In this document: piece after piece, positions 6,746 to 9,278 of the stretch
How positions within the stretch are numbered: position 1 is the stretch's first letter
How the letters are laid out: each line of letters starts with the position of its first letter
Source of the DNA: Paracoccaceae bacterium
Lineage (GTDB): Bacteria; Pseudomonadota; Alphaproteobacteria; Rhodobacterales; Rhodobacteraceae
Assembly (NCBI GenBank): GCA_003535335.1
Contig: DOHJ01000053.1
Coordinates: 1,492 to 10,769, forward strand
DNA length: 9,278 bases
Reading direction: 5' to 3'
Notes under the pieces: generated by a model
What the model was told of the DNA's origin: nothing
The model's database searches: none
What the model saw: only the letters and a program-made list of their open reading frames with translations
Made by a program: the position numbers and the translations under genes

Positions 6746-6761
6746 TTTATAGGAGGAGGGC

Positions 6762-7970
6762 ATGACACAGCCCTCCTTATCCCAAACTATCCCCGTCGTC
6801 CGCCTGAAACCCAAAGCCGAAGCCCGCGCAATCCGCCATGGCTTTCCCTGGGTTTTCAGCGATGAAATCGTAACAGACCGGCGCACCAAGGCGCTAACGG
6901 CCGGCACCTTGGCCCGGCTTGAGGATTCCGAGCGTCGCGCGCTGGGGCTGGTTACAGTGAATATGGCCTCGAAAATCTGTTGCCGGATGCTGGACCGAAA
7001 CCCGTCGGCCGCGATTGATGCCGCATGGTTCAAGCAACGTATTGAACACGCGCTGGCCCATCGTACACGCCTTTATGACGCCCCGTTTTATCGCCTGATC
7101 CATGCTGAATCAGACGGCTTGCCGGGGGTGATCATTGATCGTTTCGGCGATGCGGCTGTGATCCAGCCCAATGCAGCATGGGCCGAGGTGCATCTTGAGG
7201 CGCTGGTTGACGCGCTGGTTGAGGTGACCGGTGTTACAACTGTGGTTAAAAACGCCGCCGGTCGCTCGCGTGTTCTGGAGGGATTGAACGAAGAAACCCT
7301 GTTGCTCAAAGGCACGCTTGACGGCCCGATTCCGGTGCCGATGAATGGCGCAATTTACATGGCCGATCTGCTGGGCGGCCAAAAAACCGGACTATTTTTT
7401 GACCAACGTCCCAATCACGCCTTTATGCAAAGCCTAAGCAAAGACGCCCGCGTTCTGGATATATTTTCCCATGTTGGCGGTTTTTCACTGGCTGCTCTGG
7501 CGGCGGGGGCGGCTTCGGCTGTGGCCGTTGACAGCTCGGCACCTGCGCTTAATCTGGCCCGACTGGGGGCCGATGAAATGGGTCTGTCCAGCAAATTTGA
7601 AACCCGCAAGGGCGATGCGTTTGCCCAGCTGGAATTGCTGGCCGAAGAAGGCAAGGAATTTGATGTGGTGATTTGTGACCCACCGGCATTTGCCCCGAAC
7701 AAACAGGCGCTTGCCGCCGGCATGCGGGCTTATGAGCGCATTGCCAGATTGGCAGCACCATTGGTGGCCAAGGGCGGTTATCTGGGCCTGTGTTCGTGTA
7801 GCCACGCCGCAGATTTGACCACGTTTCGCAACTCGTCTGCTCGCGGCATTGGCCGCGCAGGCCGGCGCGGTGTTCAGATTTATTCGGGCGGGGCAGGGGC
7901 GGATCATCCGTTGCTGCCGCAGCTGGCCCAAAGTGGCTATTTAAAAGCGCTGTTTTTCCGGCTGGATTAA
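6762..7970 (+). CDS. RlmI/RlmK-like class I SAM-dependent rRNA methyltransferase (COG1092)
   Basis: Predicted cytosine-C5-type methyltransferase of the RlmI group, which in E. coli modifies 23S rRNA; the exact target here is not known. The 402-aa length fits. An N-terminal PUA-like RNA-binding domain (about 12-80, with HGFPWVFSDEI) is followed by a linking domain (SDGLPGVIIDRFGD, about 117-130) and a Rossmann methyltransferase domain. The latter has GGQKTGLFFDQRPNH (205-219), the SAM-binding motif VLDIFSHVGGFSLAAL (231-246), DVVICDPPAFAPNK (301-314) and CSCS (344-347), matching the catalytic cysteine region of this group. A strong ribosome binding site (AGGAGG from 6751) is five bases before the ATG. 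The gene overlaps the PIN-domain gene by one base, so the two are almost certainly co-transcribed and translationally coupled. Confidence 0.9.
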   Translation: MTQPSLSQTIPVVRLKPKAEARAIRHGFPWVFSDEIVTDRRTKALTAGTLARLEDSERRALGLVTVNMASKICCRMLDRNPSAAIDAAWFKQRIEHALAHRTRLYDAPFYRLIHAESDGLPGVIIDRFGDAAVIQPNAAWAEVHLEALVDALVEVTGVTTVVKNAAGRSRVLEGLNEETLLLKGTLDGPIPVPMNGAIYMADLLGGQKTGLFFDQRPNHAFMQSLSKDARVLDIFSHVGGFSLAALAAGAASAVAVDSSAPALNLARLGADEMGLSSKFETRKGDAFAQLELLAEEGKEFDVVICDPPAFAPNKQALAAGMRAYERIARLAAPLVAKGGYLGLCSCSHAADLTTFRNSSARGIGRAGRRGVQIYSGGAGADHPLLPQLAQSGYLKALFFRLD

Positions 7971-8512
7971 TGCGCATCCTGATTGATGCTTGCGTTTTAT
8001 ACCCCACAGTGATGCGTGAAGTGTTGCTGGGGGTGGCCGATGCGGGGTTGTTTGCGCCGCTTTGGTCAGCACGTATTTTAGAGGAATGGGCCCGCGCCGC
8101 AGCGCGATTGGGCGATGGCCAAGAAGATGTGGCGCGCGGTGAAATTGCAATGCTGCGGGCAAAATGGCCCGGATCCGAGGTGGATTATCCGACCGATCTT
8201 GAGGCCAGTCTTTATTTACCCGATGAAAATGACAGCCATGTTTTAGCTGCGGCGATTTGCGGTCAGGCCGATATTTTGCTGACACAGAATTTAAAGGATT
8301 TCCCGACCCGAACCCTGACTAGCCACGGAATTATCCGGCGCGATACGGACGGGTTATTGCGCGAAATGTTTGATGAAAATCAACAGGTTGTCGGACAAGT
8401 GGCCGAAAAGGTACGTTTGACTGCCGAGCGTCTGTCAGGCCAGCCACAAGAGATGCGAAAACTGATGAAAAAGGCCAGATTGCCGCGATTGGGCAAGGCA
8501 CTCGCGGGCTGA
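7970..8512 (+). CDS. PIN-domain protein (VapC-like RNase fold)
   Basis: A 180-aa predicted metal-dependent endoribonuclease. The PIN acidic positions are visible: D6 in RILIDACVL, E38/E39 in ARILEEW, D88 in PDENDSHVLAAAI, and N107/D110 in LLTQNLKDFP. The fold fills about residues 1-125. A charged helical tail (131-180) ending in a basic stretch (MRKLMKKARLPRLGK) makes it longer than a typical VapC of about 130 aa. Its start ATG overlaps the methyltransferase stop codon (TAATG) and has no independent ribosome binding site, implying translational coupling. No small antitoxin gene lies next to it, because the methyltransferase and the opposite-strand M48 gene abut it directly. A classical VapBC toxin is therefore unlikely; a solitary RNase involved in RNA processing is the better guess. 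Confidence 0.82.
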   Translation: MRILIDACVLYPTVMREVLLGVADAGLFAPLWSARILEEWARAAARLGDGQEDVARGEIAMLRAKWPGSEVDYPTDLEASLYLPDENDSHVLAAAICGQADILLTQNLKDFPTRTLTSHGIIRRDTDGLLREMFDENQQVVGQVAEKVRLTAERLSGQPQEMRKLMKKARLPRLGKALAG

Positions 8513-9250
8513 TTACTCCAGCTTTGCCCAGCGTTTTTCCAGCACTTCGATTGCCTTTATCCGCTCAACGGTTTTGGGGTGGCTTAACAACCACGCGGGG
8601 GTTTTGCCGCCTGCTGACTGGGTGAGTTCCTCTAGTTTTAGAAATAATGATTTCTGTGCGCCAATGCCAATGCCGGATTTAACCAGCAAGGCCGAGGCGT
8701 AGGCGTCGGCCTCGTATTCGTCGGTACGTGACAGGCGGGCGGCCAGAATTGTGGTGATAAAACCGGCAATATAGTGGCCGATAAAGGGAATAAACCGCGA
8801 AAGTATCATGCCCATGGCCGTGCGCAGGGCGTTTTGGCCGGAAAAATCGATCATCCGGCGGCGCGAATGGCCCAAGGCCACATGGCCCAATTCATGGGCA
8901 ATCACGCTGGCAATTTCTTCGCCGGTGACTTCGCCTTTGCGGTATTTTTCATAAAATCCACGGGTGATAAATATCCGCCCGTCCGGGGCAGCCAGCCCGT
9001 TTACCGGATCAATCTCGTAAATATGCACCTTGATGCGCTTAATATCTAGCGAAGCTGCCATTTGATCACAGAGCTGTTTCAGATTTGCATCGGCCAGCTC
9101 GGTGGATTTTGCATCCAGTTCACGCGCGGTGCGCCATGCGGAAAACCGGTACATGAAATAGGCATAAACCACAGCCAGCAGGATTGGGGTAAAACGAAGC
9201 ATGGCTAACATATGGGGCAGGCAGGGGGCTGTGGCAATGGTTCGAGCCAT
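8513..9250 (-). CDS. Membrane-anchored M48 family zinc metalloprotease
   Basis: Predicted inner-membrane peptidase of the HtpX/Ste24-like M48 family. The zinc site is complete: HELGH (119-123) and a downstream EYEAD (178-182), whose first glutamate should be the third ligand. An N-terminal membrane anchor covers about residues 18-36, and a hydrophobic stretch (about 147-171) may form a membrane hairpin. The segment VNGLAAPDGRIFITRGF and the C-terminal LLSHPKTVERI are typical of the family. Substrate unknown; relatives handle misfolded membrane or envelope proteins. The start is uncertain: ATGs at 9250, 9211 and 9202 are in frame. The one at 9202 (MLRFTPILLAVVYAY) best resembles homologues I recall, but none has a good ribosome binding site; AGGGGG lies 16 bases before the 9250 ATG. 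The coordinates use the longest form. Confidence 0.9.
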   Translation of the reverse strand: MARTIATAPCLPHMLAMLRFTPILLAVVYAYFMYRFSAWRTARELDAKSTELADANLKQLCDQMAASLDIKRIKVHIYEIDPVNGLAAPDGRIFITRGFYEKYRKGEVTGEEIASVIAHELGHVALGHSRRRMIDFSGQNALRTAMGMILSRFIPFIGHYIAGFITTILAARLSRTDEYEADAYASALLVKSGIGIGAQKSLFLKLEELTQSAGGKTPAWLLSHPKTVERIKAIEVLEKRWAKLE

Positions 9251-9251
9251 T

Positions 9252-9267
9252 GAAAAACCGGTTTTTC
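9252..9267. repeat. Perfect 16-bp palindrome at the M48 gene start
   Basis: GAAAAACCGGTTTTTC is its own reverse complement and lies one base before the longest candidate start codon of the M48 protease gene. It separates a G-rich, ribosome-binding-site-like stretch (AGGGGG on the minus strand) from that ATG. It could be an operator, a small leader hairpin, or chance; the gene to the right is outside the window. Confidence 0.45.
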
Positions 9268-9278
9268 CCCCTAAATAA

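Noticed and set aside
7485..8285. Overlapping minus-strand frames (7485-7931, 7549-8007, 7941-8285) opposite the methyltransferase and PIN genes
   Set aside because: They oppose clear motifs on the plus strand and show no domains; shadows.
7970..8512. Classical VapBC toxin-antitoxin module
   Set aside because: There is no antitoxin-sized gene next to the PIN gene; both flanks are occupied by the methyltransferase and the M48 protease genes, and the protein is longer than typical VapC.

Overview
The window looks like ordinary chromosome from an alphaproteobacterium, most likely the order Rhodobacterales. The clues are the DUF2852 membrane protein, a lipoprotein I recognise as DUF6778-like, the Ate/Bpt aminoacyl-transferase, and a GlnE whose N-terminus matches my memory of Rhodobacteraceae GlnE. 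Base composition by eye is near half G+C, lower than classic Rhodobacter and closer to marine roseobacter-type lineages; the genus is not determined. I see no tRNA, rRNA, CRISPR array, insertion sequence, integrase or phage gene. No gap between genes exceeds about 215 bases.

Layout. The left edge (1-761, +) is the 3' part of a TRAP-transporter large permease gene. A bidirectional terminator (780-809) separates it from the convergent ate/bpt gene (824-1654, -), an N-degron-pathway aminoacyl-transferase. Upstream of ate lies an AT-rich palindromic block, then the terminator of a DUF2852 membrane protein gene (1775-2164, -). Between that gene and the divergent NTF2-like/DUF4440 gene (2390-2773, +) is the most structured non-coding stretch: a perfect 23-bp inverted repeat (2192-2214 and 2250-2272), each arm itself an imperfect dyad, with a 35-bp spacer.

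The DUF4440 gene is followed by glnE (2816-5605, +), the bifunctional glutamine synthetase adenylyl-transferase/removing enzyme that couples nitrogen status to GlnA activity. A small uncharacterised gene (5626-5892, +) sits 20 bp downstream. A 191-bp gap holds a hairpin and a plausible sigma-70-type promoter ahead of a lipoprotein gene (6084-6695, +). Next come an RlmI-like rRNA methyltransferase (6762-7970, +) with a strong ribosome binding site, and a PIN-domain RNase-like gene (7970-8512, +) translationally coupled to it by a TAATG overlap. A membrane-anchored M48 metalloprotease (8513-9250, -) converges on the PIN gene with no intergenic base.

Functionally this is a housekeeping mix: transport, protein turnover (Ate/Bpt, M48), nitrogen regulation (GlnE), and RNA modification and processing (methyltransferase plus PIN). 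I find no strong evidence for a novel defence or mobile system. The items most worth a second look are the 2192-2272 inverted repeat, the methyltransferase-PIN pair, and the small gene behind glnE.
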